Source: an uncultured Pseudoxanthomonas sp.
GTDB lineage: Bacteria; Pseudomonadota; Gammaproteobacteria; Xanthomonadales; Xanthomonadaceae
Length of the DNA: 26,175 nucleotides
Assembly (NCBI GenBank): GCA_946886405.1
Contig: CAMPIO010000048.1
Location: 1 to 26,175, forward strand
Direction of reading: 5' to 3'
The translations under genes were made by a program, and so were the position numbers. Position 1 is the stretch's first letter; each line of letters starts with the position of its first letter. The notes beneath the pieces are model-generated. The model was not told where the DNA came from, did not search any database, and was given only the letters and a program-made list of their open reading frames with translations. Below are positions 1-8,453 of the stretch, piece by piece.

Positions 1-47
1 CACCCCACCCCCGCCGGTACGCTGCCCTGACAGTACCCCGTGCCGGC

Positions 48-3000
48 ATGTCTTCCCGTTTCGTCCACCTCCACCTGCACACCGAGTTCTCGCTTGCGGA
101 TTCGATCATCCGCGTGCCCGAGAAGCCGGATCATGCCGACCCCAAGAAGGCCAAACAGGCCAATCTGCTGAGTCGGGCGGTGGAGTTGGGCATGCCGGCG
201 CTGGCGGTCACCGACCGCAACAACCTGTTCGCGCTGGTGAAGTTCTACAAGGCCGCCGAAGGCGTGGGCATCAAGCCCATCGCGGGCGCCGACCTGCTGG
301 TGGCCGACGGTACCGAGGCCCCCTGGCCGGTGACCCTGCTGTGCCGCGACCGCGAAGGCTACCTGTCGCTGTCGCGTCTGCTGTCGCGCGCATGGATGGA
401 AGGTCATCGCACCGACGGGGTCGCCATCGAGCCGGACTGGCTGCGCACCGACCACCAGGGCCTGTTCGCGATCATGGGCCGGCAGAGCCTCGCCGGTCGG
501 TTGGCGCTGACTGGTCGCCATGACCTGGCCGAACAGCACCTCGCCGACTGGCAACGCGCCTTCGGCGACGACCTGCACCTGGAACTGACGCGCACGCAGC
601 GCGACGGTGAGGACGCGTTCAACGCCTTCGCGCTGCACGCCGCCGGGACGCGCGGCCTGCCGGTGATCGCCAGCAACGACGTGCGATTCCTCTCGCCCGA
701 CGATTTCGATGCGCACGAGGCCCGTGTCTGCATCGCCTCGGGGCGCGTGCTGGACGACCCCAAGCGTCCGCGCGAGTACAGCGCCGAGCAGTACATGAAG
801 TCGGCCGACCAGATGGCCGAGCTGTTCGCCGACGTACCCGATGCGATCGACAACACGCTGGCGCTGGCGCAGCGGTGCAACATCGAGATGCGGCTGGGCA
901 CCTACTTCCTGCCCGCGTATCCGGTGCCGGACGACGAAACGCTGGACAGCTGGATCCGCAGCCTGTCGCACGAAGGACTCAAGGCGCGACTGGATAGGAA
1001 TCCGCTCGCCCCTGGCCACACGCGCGAGGACTACGAAAAGCGGCTCGACTTCGAACTGGACACCATCTGCAAGATGGGTTTCCCCGGCTACTTCCTGATC
1101 GTGGCCGACTTCATCCAGTGGGGCAAGAACCACGGCATTCCGATCGGCCCGGGCCGCGGTTCCGGCGCCGGCTCGCTGGTGGCGTGGGCGCTGCAGATCA
1201 CCGACCTGGACCCGATTCCGTACGGCCTGCTGTTCGAGCGCTTCCTCAACCCGGAACGCGTGTCGATGCCCGACTTCGACATCGACTTCTGCATGGATCG
1301 CCGCGACGAGGTGATCGACTACGTGGCGCGCAAGTACGGCCGCGACCGCGTCAGCCAGATCATCACCTACGGCACGATGGCGGCGAAGGCGGTGGTGCGC
1401 GATGCCGGTCGCGTGCTCGGCTTCCCGTATGGCCTGGTCGACGGTGTCGCCAAACTGATCCCGAACATCCTCGGCGTAACGCTGAAGGACGCGATGGGCG
1501 AAGGCAGCAGTGAAGCGTCGTCGCAGGAACTGATCGACCGTTACCGCGACGAGGACGACGTCCGCGACCTGATCGACCTGGCGCGCCAGCTGGAAGACCT
1601 CACCCGCAATGCCGGCAAGCACGCGGGCGGCGTGGTGATCGCGCCGTCGCCGCTGTCGGACTTCTGCCCGCTGTTCGCCGAACACGACGAAGGCGGGCGC
1701 GGCAAGAATCCGGTCACCCAGTTCGACAAGGACGACGTGGAAGCGGTCGGCCTGGTGAAGTTCGACTTTCTCGGCCTGCGCACGCTGACGATCATCGACT
1801 GGGCGGTGAAGGCGATCAACCTGCGCCACGCGCGCTCGGGTGTGCCGCCGGTGGACATCACCACGATCCCGCTGGACGATGCCAGCGTCTATCGCGACGT
1901 GTTCGCCAACGGCAACACCGGCTCGGTGTTCCAGTTCGAATCCACCGGCATGCGGCGCGCGCTGAAGGAAGCCAAGCCCGACCGCTTCGAGGACCTGATC
2001 GCGCTGAACGCGCTGTACCGCCCCGGCCCGATGGACATGATCCCGTCGTTCGTCGAGCGCAAGCACGGTCGCGAGGAATTCGAGTACCCCGACCCGCGCA
2101 CGCGGACCATGCTGGAGGAGACCTACGGCATCATGGTCTACCAGGAGCAGGTCATGCAGATGGCGCAGATCGTCGGCGGCTACTCGCTGGGCGGCGCCGA
2201 CCTGCTGCGTCGCGCGATGGGCAAGAAAGTGCCGGCCGAAATGGCCAAGCACCGCGAAATCTTCCGCGAGGGCGCCGCGAAGGGGGGCGTCTCCGAGCGC
2301 AAGGCCGACGAGATCTTCGACCTGATGGAGAAGTTCGCCGGCTACGGCTTCAACAAGTCGCACGCCGCCGCGTACTCGCTGGTCGCCTACCAGACCGCGT
2401 GGCTGAAGAAGCATTATCCCGCCGAGTTCATGGCCGCCACGCTGTCGTCGGACATGGACAAGACCGAGAAGGTGGTCGCCTTCCTCGACGAAGCGCGCGG
2501 CCTGGGCCTGAACGTGCTGCCGCCGGACGTCAACCACTCGGACTTCATGTTCGTCGCCACCGACGCCAACACCATCCGCTACGGCCTTGGCGCGGTGAAA
2601 GGCGTCGGCCAGGGCGTCTGCGAGAGCGTTGTCGAAGCGCGCCGCGAAGGTGGCGATTTCCGTGATCTTCTCGACTTCTGCAAACGCGCCGATTCTTCCA
2701 AGCTCAACAAGCGTGCGCTGGAAGCGCTGATCAATGCCGGTGCGCTGGATGCGCTGGGCCGCAATCGCGCCTCGCTGGCGCTGCAGCTGCCGGAAGTGCT
2801 GAAAGCCATCGACCAGATCAGCAAGAACCGCAATGCCGGCATCGTCGACATGTTCGGTTCCAGCAGCGGTGGCGACGACATCCATGTCGAACTGTCGAAC
2901 ACCGACGAGTGGCCGCTCATTCAGGTATTGCATGGCGAGCGCGAAACCCTGGGCCACTACCTCAGCGGCCATCCGATGGACCCGTATCGCGACGACCTGC

Positions 3001-3605
3001 GATCGCTGGTCGGCAACGACCTGAGCGAACTGGACCGCATCTGGTCCAGTTCGTCCGGCGGCGACAAGAAGGGCTGGCGGCCGGAGGTCAACGCGATCGT
3101 CGCCGGCCAGGTCGTCGGTATCCGCCGCAAGGGCGACAGCCAGGTCTTCGTGCAACTGGAAGACGGCCGTGGCCGCATCGAATGCAGTGCGTTCTCCGAC
3201 GCGCTGGCCGAGTTCGGCGCCTTGATGACGCGCGACCGCGTGCTGGTCATCAAGGGTGGTCTGCGCGAGGACGAATTCAGTGGCGGCTACAGCCTGCGCA
3301 TCCGGCAGGTGTGGGACTACGCACAGCTCTGCCAACAGCATGCGCAGCGTCTGCAACTACGGCTGGACCTGCGCGTGCCCGGCCTGTGGGAGCGCGTGGA
3401 TGCGCTGCTTTCGCGCCATCGCCCGGGCGGCACTCCCCTGCGCCTGGATCTGCTGATGGCCACCGACGGCACGGCCATCGCCGGCATGCTGGACCTCAAC
3501 GGCCAGAAGGCGGTGCGCGTGGATGCCGAACTGCTCGATGCCCTGCGATCGATGCCGGGCGTGCGCGCGGCCAAGCCCGCTTTCAGCCGTCCCTGGGCGA
3601 ACTGA
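48..3605 (+). CDS. dnaE: DNA polymerase III subunit alpha
   Basis: Catalytic subunit of the replicative DNA polymerase; 1185 aa, close to the usual proteobacterial length. A PHP domain opens the protein (HLHLH at residues 7-11). It looks metal-dead as in E. coli: the canonical TDH motif reads TDR (residues 55-57). The polymerase core carries PDFDIDF at 408-414, whose D411 and D413 match E. coli D401/D403, and the third catalytic Asp is D573 in VKFDFLGLRT. The internal clamp-binding site lies around 932-937 (IVDMFG, compared with QADMF in E. coli). An OB-fold (VAGQVVGIRRKG) follows near residue 1020. No Shine-Dalgarno is visible before the ATG, but the N-terminus aligns with E. coli DnaE. accA follows on the same strand after 96 bp, as in many gammaproteobacteria. 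Identification is secure. Confidence 0.98.
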   Translation: MSSRFVHLHLHTEFSLADSIIRVPEKPDHADPKKAKQANLLSRAVELGMPALAVTDRNNLFALVKFYKAAEGVGIKPIAGADLLVADGTEAPWPVTLLCRDREGYLSLSRLLSRAWMEGHRTDGVAIEPDWLRTDHQGLFAIMGRQSLAGRLALTGRHDLAEQHLADWQRAFGDDLHLELTRTQRDGEDAFNAFALHAAGTRGLPVIASNDVRFLSPDDFDAHEARVCIASGRVLDDPKRPREYSAEQYMKSADQMAELFADVPDAIDNTLALAQRCNIEMRLGTYFLPAYPVPDDETLDSWIRSLSHEGLKARLDRNPLAPGHTREDYEKRLDFELDTICKMGFPGYFLIVADFIQWGKNHGIPIGPGRGSGAGSLVAWALQITDLDPIPYGLLFERFLNPERVSMPDFDIDFCMDRRDEVIDYVARKYGRDRVSQIITYGTMAAKAVVRDAGRVLGFPYGLVDGVAKLIPNILGVTLKDAMGEGSSEASSQELIDRYRDEDDVRDLIDLARQLEDLTRNAGKHAGGVVIAPSPLSDFCPLFAEHDEGGRGKNPVTQFDKDDVEAVGLVKFDFLGLRTLTIIDWAVKAINLRHARSGVPPVDITTIPLDDASVYRDVFANGNTGSVFQFESTGMRRALKEAKPDRFEDLIALNALYRPGPMDMIPSFVERKHGREEFEYPDPRTRTMLEETYGIMVYQEQVMQMAQIVGGYSLGGADLLRRAMGKKVPAEMAKHREIFREGAAKGGVSERKADEIFDLMEKFAGYGFNKSHAAAYSLVAYQTAWLKKHYPAEFMAATLSSDMDKTEKVVAFLDEARGLGLNVLPPDVNHSDFMFVATDANTIRYGLGAVKGVGQGVCESVVEARREGGDFRDLLDFCKRADSSKLNKRALEALINAGALDALGRNRASLALQLPEVLKAIDQISKNRNAGIVDMFGSSSGGDDIHVELSNTDEWPLIQVLHGERETLGHYLSGHPMDPYRDDLRSLVGNDLSELDRIWSSSSGGDKKGWRPEVNAIVAGQVVGIRRKGDSQVFVQLEDGRGRIECSAFSDALAEFGALMTRDRVLVIKGGLREDEFSGGYSLRIRQVWDYAQLCQQHAQRLQLRLDLRVPGLWERVDALLSRHRPGGTPLRLDLLMATDGTAIAGMLDLNGQKAVRVDAELLDALRSMPGVRAAKPAFSRPWAN

Positions 3606-3645
3606 CGCACCACGCGTGCGCCATGGCGGCCCTACCCCCCCGTAC

Positions 3646-3673
3646 GTGACCGCCGAAGCGCTTCGGCTACACT
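3646..3673 (+). promoter_or_regulatory. Candidate accA promoter with palindromic spacer
   Basis: A -35-like GTGACC (3646-3651) and a -10-like TACACT (3668-3673) are separated by exactly 16 bp. Those 16 bp (3652-3667) are a perfect palindrome, GCCGAAGCGCTTCGGC. The predicted start, near 3680, gives a leader of about 22 nt before the accA ATG at 3702. The layout is seen in the sequence; promoter or operator activity is inferred. Confidence 0.45.
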
Positions 3674-3690
3674 TTCCCCCTTTCCGGCCC

Positions 3691-3705
3691 ATGGCCCGCA
3701 GATGA
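3691..3705 (+). other. Four-codon mini-ORF overlapping the accA start
   Basis: ATG GCC CGC AGA TGA encodes M-A-R-R. Its stop codon overlaps the accA start codon as ATGA (3702-3705). It would lie about 11 nt into a transcript from the candidate promoter. The overlap would permit translational coupling or reinitiation, which could matter because accA has no clear Shine-Dalgarno. It may be chance. Confidence 0.25.
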
Positions 3706-4661
3706 ATCCGAACTACCTCGATTTCGAACAGCCCATCGCCGATCTGGAAGCCAAGATCCAGGACCTGCGCGCCGCCAGCACCGGCCCGGCGGTGAATGTC
3801 GATGCCGAGGTCCACGCCCTGCAGGACAAGCTGCGCGTGCGCACCGCGCAGATCTTCCGCGACCTGTCGCCGTGGCAGGTATCGCAGCTGGCCCGCCATC
3901 CGGCACGCCCGTACACGCTGGACTACATCAAGGTCTTCTGCGACGAGTTCCAGGAACTGGCAGGCGACCGCGCGTTCGCTGACGATTCCGCCATCGTCGG
4001 CGGCCTGGGCCGTATCGATGGCCGCAGCGTGATGATCATCGGCCACCAGAAGGGCCGCGACACCAAGAGCAAGATCGCGCGCAACTTCGGCATGCCGCGC
4101 CCCGAGGGTTATCGCAAGGCGTTGCGCCTGATGAAGATGGCCGAGCGCTTCAAACTGCCGCTGCTGACCTTCATCGACACGCCCGGTGCGTACCCGGGCG
4201 TGGGCGCGGAAGAGCGCGGCCAGTCCGAAGCCATCGCGCGCAACCTGATGGAAATGGCCGAGCTGAAGATCCCGATCATCTGCACCGTGATCGGCGAAGG
4301 CGGCAGCGGTGGCGCGCTGGCCATCGGCGTCGGCGACCGCACGCTGATGCTGGAATACGGCACCTATTCGGTGATCTCGCCGGAAGGCTGCGCGTCGATC
4401 CTGTGGAAGGACGCCGCCAAGGCCAAGGATGCCGCCGAACAGCTCGGTCTCACCGCCAAGCGCCTCAGCGCGCTCGGCCTGGTCGACAAGGTCGTGCGCG
4501 AACCCATCGGCGGCGCGCATCGCAACCCGCGCCAGATGGCGGTCCGCCTGAAGGCCGTGCTGCTCAACGAACTGGACGCACTGGAACAACTGCCGGTCGA
4601 GCAGTTGCTGCAGAAGCGCTACGAGCGCCTGCGCGGCTACGGCGCGTACGAAGCGGCCTGA
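3702..4661 (+). CDS. accA: Acetyl-CoA carboxylase carboxyltransferase subunit alpha
   Basis: With AccD, this subunit transfers CO2 from carboxybiotin to acetyl-CoA to make malonyl-CoA, the first committed step of fatty-acid synthesis in the cytoplasm. It is 319 aa, the same length as E. coli AccA, and its N-terminus ([19 protein letters not shown]) aligns with E. coli from residue 1, which fixes the start. The glycine-rich turn GEGGSGG (residues 198-204) and the segment [19 protein letters not shown] form the crotonase-like acyl-CoA site. The next gene begins 13 nt after the stop on the same strand and could be co-transcribed. No terminator is visible between them. Confidence 0.98.
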   Translation: MNPNYLDFEQPIADLEAKIQDLRAASTGPAVNVDAEVHALQDKLRVRTAQIFRDLSPWQVSQLARHPARPYTLDYIKVFCDEFQELAGDRAFADDSAIVGGLGRIDGRSVMIIGHQKGRDTKSKIARNFGMPRPEGYRKALRLMKMAERFKLPLLTFIDTPGAYPGVGAEERGQSEAIARNLMEMAELKIPIICTVIGEGGSGGALAIGVGDRTLMLEYGTYSVISPEGCASILWKDAAKAKDAAEQLGLTAKRLSALGLVDKVVREPIGGAHRNPRQMAVRLKAVLLNELDALEQLPVEQLLQKRYERLRGYGAYEAA

Positions 4662-4674
4662 GTCGCTGCCGGGG

Positions 4675-5370
4675 ATGGCCTGGTCCAGAGCCCTCCTCGG
4701 CACCTTGCTGGTGCTCGTCGCGCTGGTCGTGGGGTTGTGCTTCGGCCTGCACGCGATGGGCACGTCCCGGCTTCCCGACGATCTCAAACCAAGCCGATAC
4801 CGTGCGCCGACCGACGTGCGTGCGCTGTTTCTCAAGGTCGAAGCCGGCGATGTCGATATCGGTGACGTGCCGCGCCTCGATCCCGTCAGCGTCTGGGGCT
4901 ACCGGCTGTGGCATGTCTCCGGCAAGCAACGCGAACCGCTCGACGAGCAGCTGCGGTTGCTCGGTCATGCAGGGCGAATGCTGGCAACGCGGGAATCGTC
5001 GACAGCAAGTGCGACGCACTGGCATCTCGTCAACTTGGCCGCTTCCGTCCATGTCAGCCGGCACTGGCGCGTGGATGACATGGTGGGCACGGTGCTGGCG
5101 AAAGCCGGATTCGGCCGCAACGCCCGGGGCATCGAGCAGGCGGCGCAGGTCTGGTATCGCCGGCCGCTGGCCGATCTGGTGCCCGAGGAACGCTTGTTGC
5201 TGATCGCGCTGATGAAGGGTCCGTCCTACTACGACCCTGTGTGTCGTCCGGAACGCTTCGCCGACCGTTATCGCCACCTCGCCACGAAGGCCGGAGGATT
5301 CGATGCCGATACCGCGCTGTCGCGCGCGCTGGCGCGGCTGTCGAAGCAGGCGTGTCCCGACCGGCGCTGA
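4675..5370 (+). CDS. Membrane-anchored GT51-like protein, probable pseudoenzyme
   Basis: 231 aa with an uncleaved-looking hydrophobic segment at residues 7-28. The rest should therefore lie in the periplasm. Residues 111-222 resemble the second half of the peptidoglycan glycosyltransferase (GT51) fold. SATHWHL aligns with the STITQQ motif region, VDDMVGTVLAKAGFGRNARGIEQAAQVW with the YLN..FG..A.GVEAAAQ region, and RRPLADLVPEERLLLIALMKGPSYYDP with the helix that usually reads GKP..ELT..EAALLA.LP..P..Y.P. The catalytic EDxxFxxHxG motif cannot be found, and the segment carrying the second catalytic Glu is missing between STITQQ and YLN. I infer a non-catalytic relative that may bind or sense peptidoglycan. 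GGGG directly abuts the ATG, so the start is weakly supported; translation may couple to accA. The downstream neighbour is convergent, 22 bp away. Confidence 0.7.
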   Translation: MAWSRALLGTLLVLVALVVGLCFGLHAMGTSRLPDDLKPSRYRAPTDVRALFLKVEAGDVDIGDVPRLDPVSVWGYRLWHVSGKQREPLDEQLRLLGHAGRMLATRESSTASATHWHLVNLAASVHVSRHWRVDDMVGTVLAKAGFGRNARGIEQAAQVWYRRPLADLVPEERLLLIALMKGPSYYDPVCRPERFADRYRHLATKAGGFDADTALSRALARLSKQACPDRR

Positions 5371-5392
5371 CCGCCGGCAGGACAGCGCGGGG

Positions 5393-8212
5393 TCACAACG
5401 ACCTGAGGAAATCTACCAGCGCCCGCCGGTCCTCGGCGCTCATCGCCTCGAACCGCTGCTTCGCTGCCGTTCCCTGTCCGCCATGCCACAGCACGGCCTC
5501 CTCCAGCGTGGCGGCGCGGCCATCGTGCAGGTAGCGCACGTTCGGATCGATGCTGGCCGCAAGGCCGAGCCCCCACAGCGGCGCTGTACGCCACTCACGG
5601 GCGGTGGCGCGGCCTTCGACGTAGGTGTCGGCCAAGTCCGGCCCCATGTCGTGCAACAGCAGGTCGGTGTACGGCCGGATGGTCTGGTAACGCAGCTCGA
5701 CGAAACGATGGTGGCCGGTCCGCAGTTCCGGCACGTGGCAGGTGCTGCAGCGCGCGGCGTCGAACAACTGAGCACCGCGCTTCACGCGCAGTAGCCGCGC
5801 ACGCGCCTGCGCGTCCTGTTCCAGCGGATTGTCGAAATCGCGCCGCGGCGGCACGCCGAGCAGACTGAGGTAGAGCGTGGTCTGGTGGATGTCGGCGGCC
5901 GTCAGTTTCGCGCTGCCGGTATCGACCTGCGCGCACGCGGTGCCCTGGTTGCCGCGCGCGCATTCCAGCGACGGCATCAGCGGCGAGGTGACGCCCATGT
6001 CGGTATTGAAGGCGAGCGAGGCCTGCTGTTCGAGCGTCGCGACCCCTGCCTTCCAGCCGAAGCGGCCCACGCGACTGGCGCCGGCATCGCGCGCATCGGC
6101 GACGATCTGCAGGCGGCCGGCGACGCCGTCGGGATCGCCCTGTTGCGCGAGCGCCAGACGTTCCAGTTGTTGCTCGGGCACCGCTTCCAGTAGACCCAGT
6201 CCGATCAGCGACGGCGCCACGCGTACCGACAGCGCCGTCGGCAACGGCAGCGGTTGACCCGCGCGATCACGCAACGCGTAGGTCGGCCGGCGCAGTACAT
6301 AGCCGGCACCGTCTGCGTAGCGGCCGGGAAGTTCGGTATGACCCGTCAGCACCAGTTCGGCCTCGCGGCCGTCGATGTCCGTGCCGGCTTCGCGATAGGT
6401 GCCCTGCTGCAGGCGCAAGCCGAAGCGCGCGTCCGGTGCCTGCGTGCCGTCGCCCGCCACGCCAACGAAGACGCCCAGCCGGTTCAGCGGTGCGCCCACC
6501 ACCGGCGAACTGCGGCCGTTGCCGGTGTGGCAATCGACGCAGCGCGTCTGCGAGAAGCGGGGGGCAGTCTTGCCGGCATGCGCGGAGAAAATGGTGTTGC
6601 TTTCCTCCGAATGGCGACCGCTGGCGAACGAGGTGTGGATCAACCGCCGCCCCTCCGCCCACGGCTGCATGTTGTAGCCGGCGATGTTGTGCGAGGCCTG
6701 CTGCAGCATGCGGAACGGCTCGCTGGAGGTGTCTTCGTGCAGCGTCATCCACGGTCCTGCACTGAGTGCCTCCGCCGGCATCGCCAGCGCGTCCAGCGGA
6801 CGTTGCACGCCATAGCCGGGCCCGCGGAACCACGACACGATGCCGTGCGATCCCGCGCGGTAGACCAGCGCTTCGGCGTAGTAGTTGAAGCGCCCGATGA
6901 TGTCGGGATTGCCGGCCAGGAAAATGCCCAGCTCGAATTCGACCAGGTCGCCTTTGCGCAGCGCCCGGTGTCCTTCGTTGGCGGCGGTGCGGATCTCCTT
7001 GACCAGCACGAAGGCATTGCCCGGCGCACCGGCCGGCGGCGTGTAGTTGCTGTTGGGGTCCTGTCCCAGCTGCGCGTAGTTGGCGATCGGCGTCTGCGTG
7101 GCCATGCCGCCGGGCAGCAGCTTCATGCCGCCGTTGTCGGCGTAAAGCGCGACCGAGGTCGGTTCCAGCGGGTCCTCGCTGCGGCGCCCGATGTAGCCGT
7201 GCCGGAAGTTGGTGCCGTACCAGTAATGCTGCGGCTTCACCACCACGGTGAGGATGCGCTGTTCGCCCGAGGTGCCGGGCACGGCGTCGTCGTAGATCAG
7301 GATCTCGTGCGTGCGCCGTTCGAAGTAGTGCGGCGGGAACACCTGGTAGCTGTCGTCGACGATGGGCTCGCGTGCATGGCGGTCGCGCACGCGGCCGCCG
7401 ACGTGGGTCACCAGCGTGCCGTCGTCCTGGGTGGCATGGATCGGGGCGGCGTCGTCGGGCCAGAGCAGCGGCTGGTAGACCGCCGAGGGCGGCACCGGCC
7501 GCGGTGGCGGAAGCAGCGGCTGCGATCCGTTCTGGCGCACCGCTTCAGGCTCGCCCGCGCCCAAGTGGAACTGCTGTGCCGGCACCGCGGCACACGTGAT
7601 CTGTTCGACGCTGGTACCCGTCGCCGTCGACGCGCCGACGATGCCGAGGCACTTCCCGCTGTTGACGTTGACGATGCGGTACCGGTCACTGGTGTCGACA
7701 CGCTGAAGGCGGAAGCGCTGCGCCCCGCTGCCGTTGTCGTCCCACTGCTGCACGGTGACGTGATCGGCGCCCGATCCGCCGGGAATGTCGGCGGACTTCT
7801 GGGTCGCCAGGTTGCGCAGGCGGTACTGGCCGGTCGCGGTCTCGGCGATGTCGAAGAACTGGCGATGCAGGGTCGCATCGCAGGCCGACTGCACCAACGG
7901 GGTGCCGTTGGCGGTGCTGCCATCGCGGATCTCGATGCACAGCCCACTCAGCACACTGGCGATGCGGTAGCGGCCCGCGGGCACGGGATCGACGTTGATG
8001 TTCTGCGGCGGAGCCGCCTGCGGTTCGGCGGACGCCGTCGTCGCCGTGCCACCGGCCATCCATGCCGGGGATGCCGACGCGGGCCGCGCGCGGCTCCAGA
8101 ACGGCGCGTCGTCGGCTTGGTCGGACGGAGCGGAGCACGCGGCCAGTGCCACGACGGCCAACACGGAAAAAACCGGCGCACGGTGGCACCGGACGAACAC
8201 GGGGAGATGCAT
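5393..8212 (-). CDS. Lipoprotein with ricin-type lectin and di-heme oxidoreductase domains
   Basis: 939 aa from the ATG at 8212, chosen because it yields a lipoprotein signal peptide ending LAVVALAAC with lipidated Cys26; a GGAG lies 10 nt upstream. A longer frame upstream adds only non-signal sequence. Residues 78-218 are a ricin-B/CBM13-like beta-trefoil with three repeats whose QxW signature is relaxed to QxF (near 118, 165 and 213). Residues about 235-540 form a region I do not recognise. Residues about 545-939 match the di-heme oxidoreductase family (DHOR/DUF1111): haem motifs CVDCH (558-562) and CSTCH (822-826), followed by EWRTAPLWGLG, YLHDGRAATLEEAVLWHGG and a C-terminal DFLRSL. The predicted role is a membrane-tethered c-type cytochrome or peroxidase-like redox enzyme with a carbohydrate-binding module. 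The substrate is unknown. Maturation would need the Ccm cytochrome c system, which is not in this window. Confidence 0.85.
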   Translation of the reverse strand: MHLPVFVRCHRAPVFSVLAVVALAACSAPSDQADDAPFWSRARPASASPAWMAGGTATTASAEPQAAPPQNINVDPVPAGRYRIASVLSGLCIEIRDGSTANGTPLVQSACDATLHRQFFDIAETATGQYRLRNLATQKSADIPGGSGADHVTVQQWDDNGSGAQRFRLQRVDTSDRYRIVNVNSGKCLGIVGASTATGTSVEQITCAAVPAQQFHLGAGEPEAVRQNGSQPLLPPPRPVPPSAVYQPLLWPDDAAPIHATQDDGTLVTHVGGRVRDRHAREPIVDDSYQVFPPHYFERRTHEILIYDDAVPGTSGEQRILTVVVKPQHYWYGTNFRHGYIGRRSEDPLEPTSVALYADNGGMKLLPGGMATQTPIANYAQLGQDPNSNYTPPAGAPGNAFVLVKEIRTAANEGHRALRKGDLVEFELGIFLAGNPDIIGRFNYYAEALVYRAGSHGIVSWFRGPGYGVQRPLDALAMPAEALSAGPWMTLHEDTSSEPFRMLQQASHNIAGYNMQPWAEGRRLIHTSFASGRHSEESNTIFSAHAGKTAPRFSQTRCVDCHTGNGRSSPVVGAPLNRLGVFVGVAGDGTQAPDARFGLRLQQGTYREAGTDIDGREAELVLTGHTELPGRYADGAGYVLRRPTYALRDRAGQPLPLPTALSVRVAPSLIGLGLLEAVPEQQLERLALAQQGDPDGVAGRLQIVADARDAGASRVGRFGWKAGVATLEQQASLAFNTDMGVTSPLMPSLECARGNQGTACAQVDTGSAKLTAADIHQTTLYLSLLGVPPRRDFDNPLEQDAQARARLLRVKRGAQLFDAARCSTCHVPELRTGHHRFVELRYQTIRPYTDLLLHDMGPDLADTYVEGRATAREWRTAPLWGLGLAASIDPNVRYLHDGRAATLEEAVLWHGGQGTAAKQRFEAMSAEDRRALVDFLRSL

Positions 8213-8337
8213 CGGACACCGACTCCAGAGGGACGCGTGGGGAACGTCGGCGGTGCGCTCGCTTCTTTCCCCGAAGCCGGCGCCCGCCATCCGATGGTCG
8301 GACGCGGCATCGTCGCAGAGCGTTCGCCCGCAACGCT

Positions 8338-8408
8338 GTGACCGGCGCCGCACATCCCACCGCGAAGCGCACGCCATCGACCCATGCCCCCGTGCTGGCG
8401 CCGGTCAC
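8338..8408. repeat. 12-bp inverted repeat in a divergent intergenic region
   Basis: GTGACCGGCGCC (8338-8349) and its exact reverse complement GGCGCCGGTCAC (8397-8408) are separated by 47 bp. They lie between the divergent lipoprotein and TPR genes (gap 8213-8453). No convincing promoter hexamers were found there. It could be a paired operator, but one such match in DNA this GC-rich is not surprising. Confidence 0.3.
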
Positions 8409-8453
8409 GCGTATGGCGGATGCTTGGCGTTCCACGGCCAATCCGCTTCCCGC

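Noticed and set aside
3357..4835. 492-codon minus-strand open frame over accA
   Set aside because: accA is unambiguous on the plus strand; the antisense translation is low-complexity Ala/Arg/Gln/His sequence with no domain.
5371..5392. Terminator between the GT51-like gene and the convergent lipoprotein gene
   Set aside because: Only 22 bp separate the stops, with no T-run and no convincing stem.
6254..8341. 695-codon open frame antisense to the lectin/di-heme lipoprotein
   Set aside because: Same codon-register effect; composition is His/Arg/Ala-rich with no domain, while the opposite strand carries a lipobox, lectin repeats and two CxxCH motifs.
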